A stretch of 64,000 nucleotides of DNA from Branchiostoma floridae (taxonomy: Eukaryota > Chordata > Leptocardii > Amphioxiformes > Branchiostomatidae). The notes under the pieces are model-generated. The model was not told where the DNA came from. It saw only the letters and a list, made by a program, of their open reading frames with translations, and made no database searches. The translations under genes and the position numbers were made by a program. Where the stretch lies: the NCBI RefSeq assembly GCF_000003815.2, contig NW_023365777.1:106855-170854 (forward strand), in the 5' to 3' direction. Shown here in pieces: positions 10,901-22,900 of this stretch (its first letter is position 1; each line of letters begins with the position of its first letter).

Positions 10901-13900
10901 CCCGTTATACACACGAAGTCTAATGCCAGATAGAACCCCTGAGAATGCAGGAAATGGTGTTTCAAAGGGTCCATATTTCAAAATTTCTCCGAGCCTCCCG
11001 GCCTTCGGCTCTGGACAGGGTAAAAAATGTTGCGGAAGCGTTGCCCTCAAAAACTTTATCACTCATACAGATTTCAGTGTCAAGCTTAGTTTCGGGCAAA
11101 AAGTACTCCTAGAATGCAAAAAAATGAGGTTTCTCCCTTGCGACGACTTGCGCCTTTGGCACTTATGACGACATTGCGAAAATATGTTAGGGGCGTGGGT
11201 TTTCCGGCACAATGAAACATTTTCTCTCTAAGAAAATGTTATATCTGATTTAGCTTCGTCTTACAGCAAAATCTATCCTTCGAAAGGCAGTAAATGGCGT
11301 TTCAGACGGTCCAGATTTTAAAATTTCCCCGTACTTATAATGCAACATCTCGTGCCTTCTGAGCTCGAATCGAAATGGTAAAATATGTCGGGGGCTCTGG
11401 GGGTGGAAGCCAAAGCTATAACCATGTGTAATTTGATGAAAATGTCAAAATCAACCTAGCTTAGTCGGTCGGCGAAATTTGCCGAAAAATGCAGGAAATA
11501 GCATTTAAGAGGGTCTTGATTTTAAAATTTTCGGGGGACCATACCCCCGGACCCCCCTGGGATGCGTCGCGCCTTCGGCGCTCCATGTGCCGAAACAATA
11601 GTTCAATCCCCCCATAAGAAATTTGCTGCCCCCGTCTCTGTGGCGGGCCGGGAACTCTAGATCTGCCTCCGTTAATTCACAGATGTCATGGACAATGTCC
11701 CTGTCATTCCTCCGGGTTCTGGGCACCTTTTGCTTCTCACAATGTCATTAGTCGGATATTTTCACCCATTGATATAACTACTCTAGCGCTGTATGAATAG
11801 GAATGCACGTCGATGTTACTTAAGTGTTATGCGTTGTTAGTAACTCCTTCTGAATTTACTGTTAAGCGTTACCGGGCCTCCTGAATTTACCGTTAAGCGT
11901 TACCGGGCCTCTGAATTCACCGTTAAGCGTTACCAAGACCCCCCCATGCAGGCCCTCACTTGAGGTTTATTCCAGCATGGCCGACATAGTTGGTGGTCGA
12001 TGGTAGGACTTGTGGGATTGTGGACCATACCACTTACAACATGGGTGGTAGTCTAAACCTACAAAAATGTGTAACTATAACATTGGGTGGTAGTCTAAAC
12101 CTAACTATAACATAGTGGCGTTATCCTTCGATGATATGCCCAGGATGTGACGAATACACTAACACCATACAGCAATAAAATGACTTTCTCTCCGATTCAC
12201 ACAAAATCAAAGTTTCAGAGTTAGGAGAATACAAGCTGGCCCAAGGGTGGTGGCCCAAACCAACTACAACCAACTATACAATCATATAAATGGTGTACCT
12301 GGATGTCTAACCTGCACCGACCTTTAATTGTCCCTTTTACTTTCCTTTCCTTTTCCTGCACCAGTCTTGGAAACATTACAACTGTATCTCATTTTAAGTC
12401 TTCATATTTCTCCTTCAAAAACAGGTGTGTGTTATACGTGAGTGAACTGACACACGATGGTGTCGCCAAATGTCTGTCCACCCTGGGCATGCGGGAGGCC
12501 GTGGTCAGAAAGGTGCCGGTGGAAGACCACTACAGAATGGACGTCAACTTGCTGCGCAAGTTCATTGAAAATGACGTGCAGGTTTGAAGCTTACAGGCAT
12601 GTTTGGTGAGGGATTTAGAAAGGTTCGCGTGGTGGAAAGGTCAGAGATGTACTTCAGGTCTGCCTAAACACCTCAATCTACCTCATATGACCTCAAACAA
12701 CTCTAATTTGCAATGTACATGGGGCAACAGCCTTGTGCGGTGACATGGATACATTGCTTGTAATTATAATTTTTTTTAAATTGCAGCAAGTCTAACTATT
12801 CACCAGTTTTCCACAGTTTCTGATCAGCCTCTGCTGTAAACGCCCGCTACAAGTGATAGAAATGTTGTTTACAAAGATAATTTTTAGCTCAAACGACCCT
12901 TTCTTTTGTTCCCAGAACAACCTGCTCCCGTTCCTCGTGGTGGCGACTACAGGGACGACCGACGTGGGCTCCGTGGATCCTGTTCCCGCCATTCGAGCCG
13001 TCGCCACACAGTACAACATGTGGCTGCACGTGGACGCCTGCTACGGAGGATTCTTCGTGCTCTGCAACTCCGCCAAACATCTGTTTGAAGGGGTGGAGAC
13101 AGCCGACTCCATTGCCGTGGATCCTCACAAGGGTACTTTCTGTCATTCATTTATTCATTCAACCTTCCATCTATCCATCTATCCATCCATCTCTCCCTCT
13201 CTCCATCCATCCATTCCTCCATCCATCCACCCTTCCAACCATTCCTTCTGAATCCTTCCTTCATTCATTAATATTCTTCATTCATTCACACAGGTCAAAT
13301 TTACTTGTCTCAGATTGATTGAATGATGAATTGGCATATCCTATTAGGTCTGTATGCGCCATTCGGAACCGGCCTAGTCCTCGTGCGAAATGGTGCCTCA
13401 CTGCGTGACTCCAACAACCGCCATCATGGAAGCTACATGCAAGACCAGAGGACCAACCCTGAAGACTGGAACCCCGAAGACTTGACGTTTGAGCAGAGTG
13501 CACATTTCAGGTAAAACCATGTTAAAAGCGCCTCTTGTGAATTAATGCTGTATTGCAGAAATGCATGCAGTACAAGTGACCGCTGTGTACATGTGCAGTA
13601 TTCGATGACTAATAAGGGCTTAATTTGCATAGTTTATTAGCAAAATCTATCATTGCAGTATTTCCTGTAATAGGACTTTGATAAATGTGACATTTGATAT
13701 AGGGCAAGTGAAACATTCACAGATAGCAATGATGCAAATAAGGTCTTAATTTGCATAACTAATACAACAAGTAAAGATGTCTAAGAAAGACACCTATAGG
13801 CGACGCATTTTAATGTTACTGACCCGCCCCGGGGTGTATATGGTGAGCTTGAGGGGTGGGGGTGGGGGGGTGGGGGTATCTGCGGGGTTGGTTCCTTAGG

Positions 13901-16900
13901 GGGGGGGGGCAAAGGTGGCCTTAAGGAGGGGCGAAAATATTCTGAATTTCTGATACTATTACACAAACAATTTTCTTATTATGACATTATTTTTGCGAGG
14001 TTATAGTCCGAATTGTCAGTCGATCGATCCTTCAATCGATTGCAACACGTGCAAACAAGATCTAAAACAGTACATGTACAAAACTTCAAGACTTGTATCA
14101 AGAACTTGCCATAACAATAATAGAGAGATTTAAAGCATTAGAAATTAAGGACTTAAATTGCTACTGCAAATGACGGCTTCAATCTTTATATGGCCTCATT
14201 CGGTCAATATTGACCATGGCAAAATCCTAATTGATATCAGCCCTACAGCGTCGACTGTGGCTAAAAGTCCTATAGTATACGAGCATTACATTCTCTGCCA
14301 CATAGGGCACATCTGTAAGCTGACTCAGGTGTTCTTTTAGCAGGATCCGCTTTTCTTCTGCCATACGCATCAGTCTGGTTTCTCCTGATTTCTCATAAAG
14401 AAGATAACCATAACAATAATGTAGAATTCCAAAGAATTAAAGATTAATAAGGACTATGTGACATTATCTGACTGGTTCGGTCCATAAGAAAACAGATTAT
14501 AGGATGCACAATATACATAATCTTCTGTCTTTCCTCAATATAAACGAGGGACAATTGATAATAAAAAGTGTAGATCATCTTCAACAGTATGTTTGTACAT
14601 AGTATTATTAGTACAGAGTAAAATATGGTTAATATAGTTCTGAGCCTTCGTAGTTTTCAGGTCACGCTTCCGCATACCAAATGCCAAGTGTTCTATTCCT
14701 AAAATAGCCTAGTTACCTAGTAACATAAACATCTGGTACAAATACTCTACACGCCTTTTATCTTATCTGTCTCAGTCTCTTCTTCCAGTGTCCGGCAAAG
14801 TAAAAAAAAAAATAGACTGGACATATTTTTTGAACGTGTTCGCCTTTTTCTTAGGCATTTTGGCATCAACAAAACTGGTACCTGTGAACTTTTTAATAAG
14901 GCTACCTATGAATGATCATGAATGTCTTATCATTATGCTACGGTCACATTTCCAAACCGGAAGTTACCGGAATAAAAAAAAAGCTACATTTATGAAGGAT
15001 AGACATCCAAATTAAAAAGTAAAGCTGTTTATGGTCGTTTATCAGTTCACAAATTATGGCCACTATTTATTTTCTTTGCATTTTGTGTGTTTTAGGCCCT
15101 CTACATACTTCTAATTTGTTCACGAGAGCTGCCCAATCGGACCCCGGGTTGGAACTGTAACCGTAAAACTACCCCCAGCTTGAGGAGCGAAAGTTGCCTG
15201 GTCGGTTCCCGTTTGGAAATGGGACCGTAACATTACCCTAATTATTTTTGAGGAGCTGTTGAAGATCTTGTTTGAGAGAGTTATTAATTCTTTTGGCAAA
15301 TTTCTTATCGAATATTGTGTTGACCCTTTCACCTCACCTAGTATTAGGCCACAGTAAGTAGCTATTGTGGATGACATCAGCGCGAATACAATGTTTTGAA
15401 TGGAATGAATGAGAGCCGACCTAAGTGACAAAAGTTTTACTCATTGCGGCGCCCCTTTGTAATCAGTCCATCTGCATAATTCATCTCAGTTCGGGTAACG
15501 ATGTTAGCCAGACCATGGCCACATGGGGTCGGCGTCATTGTCTTGGTGATTTCTTAGTAATCGGTGACATCCCTAATTGATCTGAGTCGAAATGTCGCCG
15601 TGCTAATCAATGCCAAAAACAACGGTTGGCGTATAATGCCCTATCTGGCCTATAGGCAAAGGAAAGGCACCGTACTCACCTGTATAATGCCCTATCTGGC
15701 CTATAGGCAAAGGAAAGGCACCGTACTCACCTGTATGATACCCTATCTGGCCTATAGGCAAAGAAAAGGCACCGTACTCACCTGTATAATGCCCTATCTG
15801 GCCTATAGGCAAAGGAAAGGCACCGTGCTTGCCTGTATAATGCCCTATCTGGCCTGTAGGCAAAGGAAAGGCACCGTACTCACCTGTATAATGCCCTATA
15901 TGGTCTATAGGCAAAGGTAAGGCACCGTACTCACCTGTATAATGCCCTATCTGGTCTGTAGGCAAAGAAAAGGCACTGTACTCTCCTGTATAATGCCCTA
16001 TATGGTTTAAAGGCAAAGGTAAGGCGCCATACTCACCTGTATAATGCCCTATATGGGTTATAGGCAAAGGTAAGGCACCGTACTCACCTGTATAATGCCC
16101 TATCTGGTCTATAGGCAAAGGAAAGGCACCGTAGTCACCTGTATAATGCCCTATCTGGTCTGTAGGCAAAGGAAAGGCGCCTTACTCACCTGTGCAATAT
16201 CTTACCTTATCTGTAGTCAAAAGAAACTGATATAGCTGTAACCTGTACGGTGCAAAAACTTTAGTTTCATTCGCACGTGCGCTCGCATTTATTAATAGTT
16301 TGGTGTTTTGTCAACGTCACATTTACAATGGCGGCACAATTGGTTGAAGAAGTGCCGAATAAACTATCCCATAATCATTAACATATAAATGATATTCTGT
16401 ATTTACCTCATGGTACTTTGTAGTCCCTTGCCGTGGTGCTGCCACTCTCCTGGCCACTGCCTCGTGATGTATATTATCATTACGTTAACGTTGCGTTGTT
16501 GGGAGGGAAGCCGCTGTCATGTCGTGAAATGACAAGTTTACAGACAATAAAACTAGAACACAATGCTTAATGACAAACTACTACAGTGTGTGTTCCGCGA
16601 TGAACTGTCGCTCCATCTCCTATTTTGATGAGAAAAACGGCCGGAAGTTGTCTGCGAGATCGAAAGGCTGTGCCGCACACTCTGCTGGAGCAGTCATACG
16701 TCACGGGTCAGAGGTCACGGGTATTTAAACATCAGGCGGATACATTCTAACGCCAACCCAAACAACCCTTTGTTTATTACCGACAGAACTCCGTATGTGG
16801 CCCGGCCGCTGGCACGGCAAGGTGCCACGGTCATTACAGCAGCGCATCTCGTGGCGTTATAATACATCGCAGACTTTTCGCTCTGAAATTTCTCGAGTTT

Positions 16901-19900
16901 TCGCGTAAGTCTTTCCTCTAAACCTTGTCGGACGATTTGAACACGCTTGTCCCTAGTTTCATCTTGCTGGCCAAGCCACCACGTATACGCCCCGTCGGCG
17001 GAAACCGCTTCCCGTTCAGCGGAGCCAGCGCGCTAAGATCCCGTAAACGTCGGCCCGTCCCCGGAGCTAGTCAGCCAGGTCTCCGTCGGATCATTCTTCG
17101 GTACCGGTCAATCACGTCCCCGTTCCGGTGTCTCCCTACAGAGCCCTTGCGAGGCCCCCAATATAGGACACAACTTTCGCGGTCTCAAGCCGGATTTCCT
17201 CCGAACTTGTTCGTACATACCCGGCGGCATTGCTTGGACAGTGCTTTGACAACGTACTCCCAGACCGTTGACTTCCTGACCCTTCTTGACCCGTCTTCAG
17301 CTTAGAGAGGCGAACATCCGGTCAACACCGATCAACTAGCCGAACCTTTCTTCAGTGACCGAACTCAACTCCACGGTGAGCTGCCATATTGTTGTATCTT
17401 GTTACAAACTTGTCCTTTCATGGATACTTCAACTGCGAACATTGCCATTGTAACAGTGGTGTTCAAGGACTGCTAAACCGAAGACGCCTAACGGCTTAAG
17501 CCTTTATGGCCGAACGGTTTGCACGTTCGATTTGTGATCCGGCTGCCCGGGTTTGGCACGGGTTCGAATCCCGGGAGTCGGGGTGTTGTTTCTTTCTGTT
17601 CTTACTCGCCCCTCTGGTTGTTTCACTGGTTCCCACGCCGGCCCTGTGATTAACAGGCTTGTATGTGCCACACAGGGATGTCGATCTCGGAGATTCGAGG
17701 ACGAATCTTGAAAAGAAAAGGGGGAGTAGTGTAACAGTGGTGTTCAAGGACTGCTAAACCGAAGACGCCTGACGGCTTAAGCCTTTATGGCCGAACGGTT
17801 TGCACGTTCGATTTGTGATCCGGCTGCCCGGGTTTGGCACGGGTTCGAATCCCGGGAGTCGGGGTGTTGTTTCTTTCTGTTCTTACTCGCCCCTCTGGTT
17901 GTTTCACCATTACCGGACACTCTTTTGTATGATTTCTAGACGACTCGCCCCAAGACTAACTCGCCCCAACTATTTACTACCAAGTCGCCCCAAGTTAGGG
18001 AGACCGGGAATACAGGATAGCCCTTGCTTTTGTGCTGTCTTTACACACATATATTCTGCCTGTAAATATTACTTTATATGCTAACAAAACCTCGTCGCTA
18101 AACTTCTTTTTTTGCTAGGTATTTAGCGGCGAATTCGGGATCTGCGGGCGGGCCCGGTCGGCATGTCGGCCCGCCCGCTTTATTGATAATTTTTGCCCGG
18201 ACTGGCAGCGCTTTTATGTCACTACAGTGGCAAGGTTTATTGAGAAATATAACAGAAGTATCTTATTATATGTAACATAGTTTCATAACAGCCTATGTGT
18301 ATTAATTTGAGATACTTGAGATTACAGTGAGCGGCGCACACCCCCGGGCCGACATGCAACATAAAATGATATACCCGCCAACGCCGGCTAGCGCCCCGGC
18401 GTTGATCGGGCGTTAAATAAAAGTGGCAAACCGGAGAGAATGTTAAAATTAGAGCGACGAGGGTTTGTTTATATGTAAAGTAATACCTAAAATTTAATTA
18501 TATGTGTGTAAAAGCAGTATAAAAGAAAAGGCTATCCTGTATTTCCCGGTCCCCGTAACTTGGGGCGACTTGGTAGTAAATAGTTGGGGCGAGTTAGTCT
18601 TGGGGCGAGTTGACCGGTTTCCTTTTGTATCCCGACTGAAGTCATTTGTTCGGCGTCGTACTACGACAGCCACAGGACAAGCAATTTGTCCTTATTTTGG
18701 GGCATCTAACGTAGACATTCAGTTTCATGGCGTGCCGGGCTGCACCATCCCAAAATATTACGCTAGTGTGCTTCCTATTCTGCAGCAAACCAGTCCTCAC
18801 ATTGTGTACGTAGAGCTAGGGCACAACGATACATATACGGCACAACGGGCTCCAGAAACCATAGCTCGTGATTTAGTAGCTTTGGCACGCAAAATCTCTG
18901 AAATCCATTCAGTTCGACAGGTGATTCTAGCTGAACCAATCTGGCGATTCAAATCCCCCTGTAACATGCCGGACTTCCACTCACGCATCCATGATTTCCG
19001 CCCCCTCGTCGACGCTACCCCATCCGTTCACAGATGGTACCACGCAAAGCTGTGGCAGAAAAACCCTAACTATTTCGTTTCAGATGGTATTTTTCTGAGC
19101 CATTCTCTTCAAATTGTTCCCAATTGAAGGCTTGTTTTGTTAACCTTTTTTTCAATTGCTTCAATCGCGAGTTGGCTTCACATTTGGTGTATTTGTAGCC
19201 CCGGACAGAAATGTTCCAGTCAACATGACGACGACCTTTGACTGTTTCAAAAGAAACATGGACTGGTTCGACTGACATGGACTTGCAAAATGGAGACAAA
19301 TGGCCGGATGCTGAGGATTCGAGTAACTAATCGCCTATGAGATTATGTATGAATTTCTCATCAGGTGAGTATGCCCGTTGTGCTGCTCTGGTTTTAGTCG
19401 ACTTAGTTATGTTTAGTTAAGTTAAGTAAAAGGTTATGTTGAACGGGACGACAACGACCTTGGTGATCGGACAGGAAACTTGCTGGGATTTATCCGGGGA
19501 TTCTTATGTCTGGCTCCCAGTCATTTGCTCTATTGTTTCAGCACATGGAAGGCGCGACGCATTCCAGGGGGGTCCGGGGGTATGCTTCCCGGGAAAAAAT
19601 TTTGAAATCAAGAACCTCTTAAATGCTATTTGGCAAATGCTATTTGCATTTTTGGCAAATTTTGCCGACCGACTAAGCTAGGTTGATTTTGACATTTTCA
19701 TTGAATTATGCATGATTATACCGTAGCTTTGGCTTCCACCCCCAGAGTCCCGACATATTTTTACCACGAGCTCGGAAGGCACGAGACGTTGCAATTTTAA
19801 AATCCGGGAAAATTTTAAAATCTGGACCGTCTGAAACGCCATTTACTATATTTTGAAGGACCGATTTTGCCGTAAGACGAAGCTAAATTAAATTAAATGA

Positions 19901-22900
19901 TATTCTATTAGAGAGAAAAGTTTTATTTTGTGCGTAAACCCAAGCCCCTAGCTAACATCTTTTCGCCATGTCGTCGTGAGCGCCAAAGGCGCAAGCCGTC
20001 GCAATGGAGGTCCGGAGAAACCACATTTTCTGCATTCTAGGAAAACTTTTTGCCCGAAAGTAAGCTATGTTTGACACTGAAATCTGCATGACTATTGAGT
20101 GATAAAGTTTTGAGGGCGATGCTTCCGCAACATGTTTTACCATGTTCAGTGCCGAAGGCCGGGAGGCTCGGAGAAATTTTGAAATCTGGACCCTTTGAAA
20201 CGCCATTTCCCTGTATTTTCAGGGGTTCTATCTGGCATTTGACTTCGTGTGTATAGTATAACCTGATTACGAAGAATTTCTTGGTAACGCTTAACGGTGA
20301 AATCGGGATAACAAATAACGATTAACGTTGGATTAAAACGACCAATAACGCTTCACGAATAATATACCGATAACGATTAACGTTGAATTAGAGCGGGTCG
20401 GTAACGATTAACGGTGAATTGAAATGGTTCGTAACGCTTAACGGAAAAAGGCATGCAGACCCTCTTGCGTCCTTGTCTAAGACTTCTGCGATGCCCACTC
20501 AACAGTCCTGTCATGTATATTGTTATGGTTTATAACATTGCGTGCGTGCGTGTGTGTGTGTGTGTGTGTCTTCTCCCTCGATCCATTTACAGGCTGACCA
20601 TACTTAACAAGAGCAATGATGACGATGTCCACTTGGACTCCACAACACCGCCACGCCACACACTATGACTCATCTTTCTTTATTTGTGATATCTCAACAT
20701 CAGCTCCTACAACATATCTTTAATAGCTGTGACGAGCACCCAAATAAACGTACAACGACGATGACAAAGTTATGGGTGACTTTGGAATAAACCAAAGCAT
20801 CAGTATCAGTATATTCGTTTTGTATATGAAACGGGCGATGTCATTTTTGCGTTCTCTCTCGATCCCAACAGACTAACCATACAGGACAAGACCGACAACG
20901 ACGAGATGTACCTGACGAAACAGTTCCGTCACAAAGTCAGTCGAGTCCTTCCACTGCAAGTCGCTGAGACGAGCAGTATCGCTTGAGGAGCCGGAATAGA
21001 CGTCTATGCACCATTTAAAGTCGGGAAGGAGCTACACATCACCCAGAACCGCACCGTCCACAGAAGGAAGACAACGAGAGGGCCTAAGGAATGCCAGAAC
21101 AGTAGCAGATCTGGAGCAGCAAATCGATTTCACTGCCACAACCACAGAAAACCTAAAACTAGTTAGACAATTCACGGGCTGGTTTTGGCTGATTTATACC
21201 ATGAATATGTACATGTATATAGCGACGACGGACCTAATCAAACCGGAGGTGTATGTACTAATGAAGAAAACCAACATAAGAATATGCAGAAGTGGCCATC
21301 GCTGGGAGGAGCCAGAATATACATTTGTGCGGCTTGAAAATTCTGAACAGAGGGGAGCCACACAACATCCAGAACAGCGCCATCTACAGAAGGAGGGCAA
21401 CATGAGGGAAGTAGAGGCCAGTAGCAGAGCCAAGACGTACAGCCGATAGATTGCGATCATACTTGTACATGTATAGATAACCTGACATGACACCAGTAAT
21501 AGAATTCACTGATTGACTGATTGATTGACTGTTTATATCACGAATATGTATTTTAGTGTATACATTGTAGTAGTTGATTTTATATGTATATGAATGGACC
21601 GTAGATGAAATAACCGTTGTTTTGTGGTGTGACAAGACCTGTCTGTTTCATACGCCAAAATGTGACCACGAGATATAATGTATTTGTATGACAGAGAGTC
21701 AGAGAGTATAGTTCAGAAGAGAAAGAGAGATCCTCAGCCAAGAACGAGGTTAGCGAAGCCAGCATTACTAGTATATAGTAACGTCAAACCATCTTAACAG
21801 TCTCCCGTGCCCAGTGTACGGAAAACCTTGTCTCTGCGTCCTTCCTTTATTCTAGCTATGCTAGTCTTCAAAGCAGAATCTAAACAACTTGAAACCCATT
21901 GGTTTCATGGCTTGTTTGAAACATGTGACTTATTAACTTTTCAAAATCAGGCTTTACGTAACCTGTATCTATATAGCCGGTATAACCCGGTATAACCGTC
22001 CTTCGGCGTAACACACCAGCTTCAATTCCAAACGACAACCACCTGAAAGCACGACAAAGCAAACTTTTTATACTTCATAGAAAGATATCGACAAAAATCT
22101 GTGACACATTGGTCTTCATTATTTTTTTGACCTCGTGAAGCATATTATCCCACCTTGTAAAAGCAAAGCTCAGAAGATATTGGCAAAAGTTGTGCTATAT
22201 TGGTCTTGTCTTCTTTAAAACATCTTATTTTTCTACCACTCAAAATCAGGCTCTCTACGACTCCGAACGATAACCACTTGACAGCATTTCATTCTATATT
22301 GTAAAAAGCACAGGCTTATAGAAGACATAACGGCAAAAAGCTGGGATATATTGGTTGCCATTGAAAATTCATAAAGCATGTGAAACATCGTAATAATCTG
22401 TGTGTACGGCTTATGATATGCAAGGAGCGCAGTCATTCCCAGCTATGTGAAAAGACCGTTCCCTTAAATCATTAATCCTGAAAACAAAGAATGCCTCAAC
22501 AAAGAAAAATAACAGCTAGAATAGTCTCCAATGACCACTGTATGGACGACACCCCTGCGGTTTAGCCAAAAATCAATTCCCAAGGGAATGCATTCGTGGA
22601 ATTTTCAAAATTCTTTCAAAGCGATCGTAATACTGTAGAAAATGCCTCCGCCCCTGAGGCGTCGCCAAAAATGCAATAATTCATCTAAGTGGTGAGCATA
22701 GTAGTTGCTCTTTGCGAAATTTGTCACTGCATAAGTCCTTTGCATAACTGAAATGTTTAAAGGAAGTATGAGGTCTCAGAACTCTTGTTTTGCTTGTGTG
22801 CTGAGTATGAAGGTTTCTTATTGTTACACAGAGCCCCGAGGGTGTGGCTGCCCCTTCAGCTGTACGGAGTCGCGACTTTCCGAGATGCGCTCCAAGAGAA

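Larger units (their letters stand above)
17420..19127 (+). pseudogene. SGNH/GDSL-hydrolase-like ORF broken by two nested insertions
   Basis: The reading frame begins at an ATG at 17420 and ends at a stop at 19125-19127, but it is split into three parts: 17420-17448, 17907-17930 and about 18622-19127. The middle part carries a GHSFV block I (GDS-like), and the last has a YVELGHND block with the Asn-Asp of the SGNH fold. Without the two insertions and their target duplications, the parts fall in one frame of about 190 codons. Such SGNH domains are common in animal retroelement ORFs (DIRS/Ngaro- or LINE-type), and that is my favoured origin. I see no reverse transcriptase or recombinase beside it. 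A 126-codon Arg/Pro-rich frame just upstream (16925-17305) could be 5' sequence of the same element but has no recognisable domain. Confidence 0.65.

Noticed and set aside
15603-16169. 188-codon minus-strand frame of 17-residue repeats
   Set aside because: An artefact of a 51-bp tandem repeat without a start or splice context and without a recognised domain.
15631-16195. CRISPR-like array
   Set aside because: Units are contiguous and similar over their whole length, with no unique spacers; the genome is eukaryotic.
16925-17305. 126-codon Arg/Pro-rich frame as an independent gene
   Set aside because: No domain recognised. It lies directly before the SGNH ORF and is more likely part of that element's 5' region.
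17800-17906. Genuine tRNA gene
   Set aside because: The A and B boxes are present, but the sequence repeats within an LTR-type element and does not fold into a convincing canonical acceptor stem by eye.
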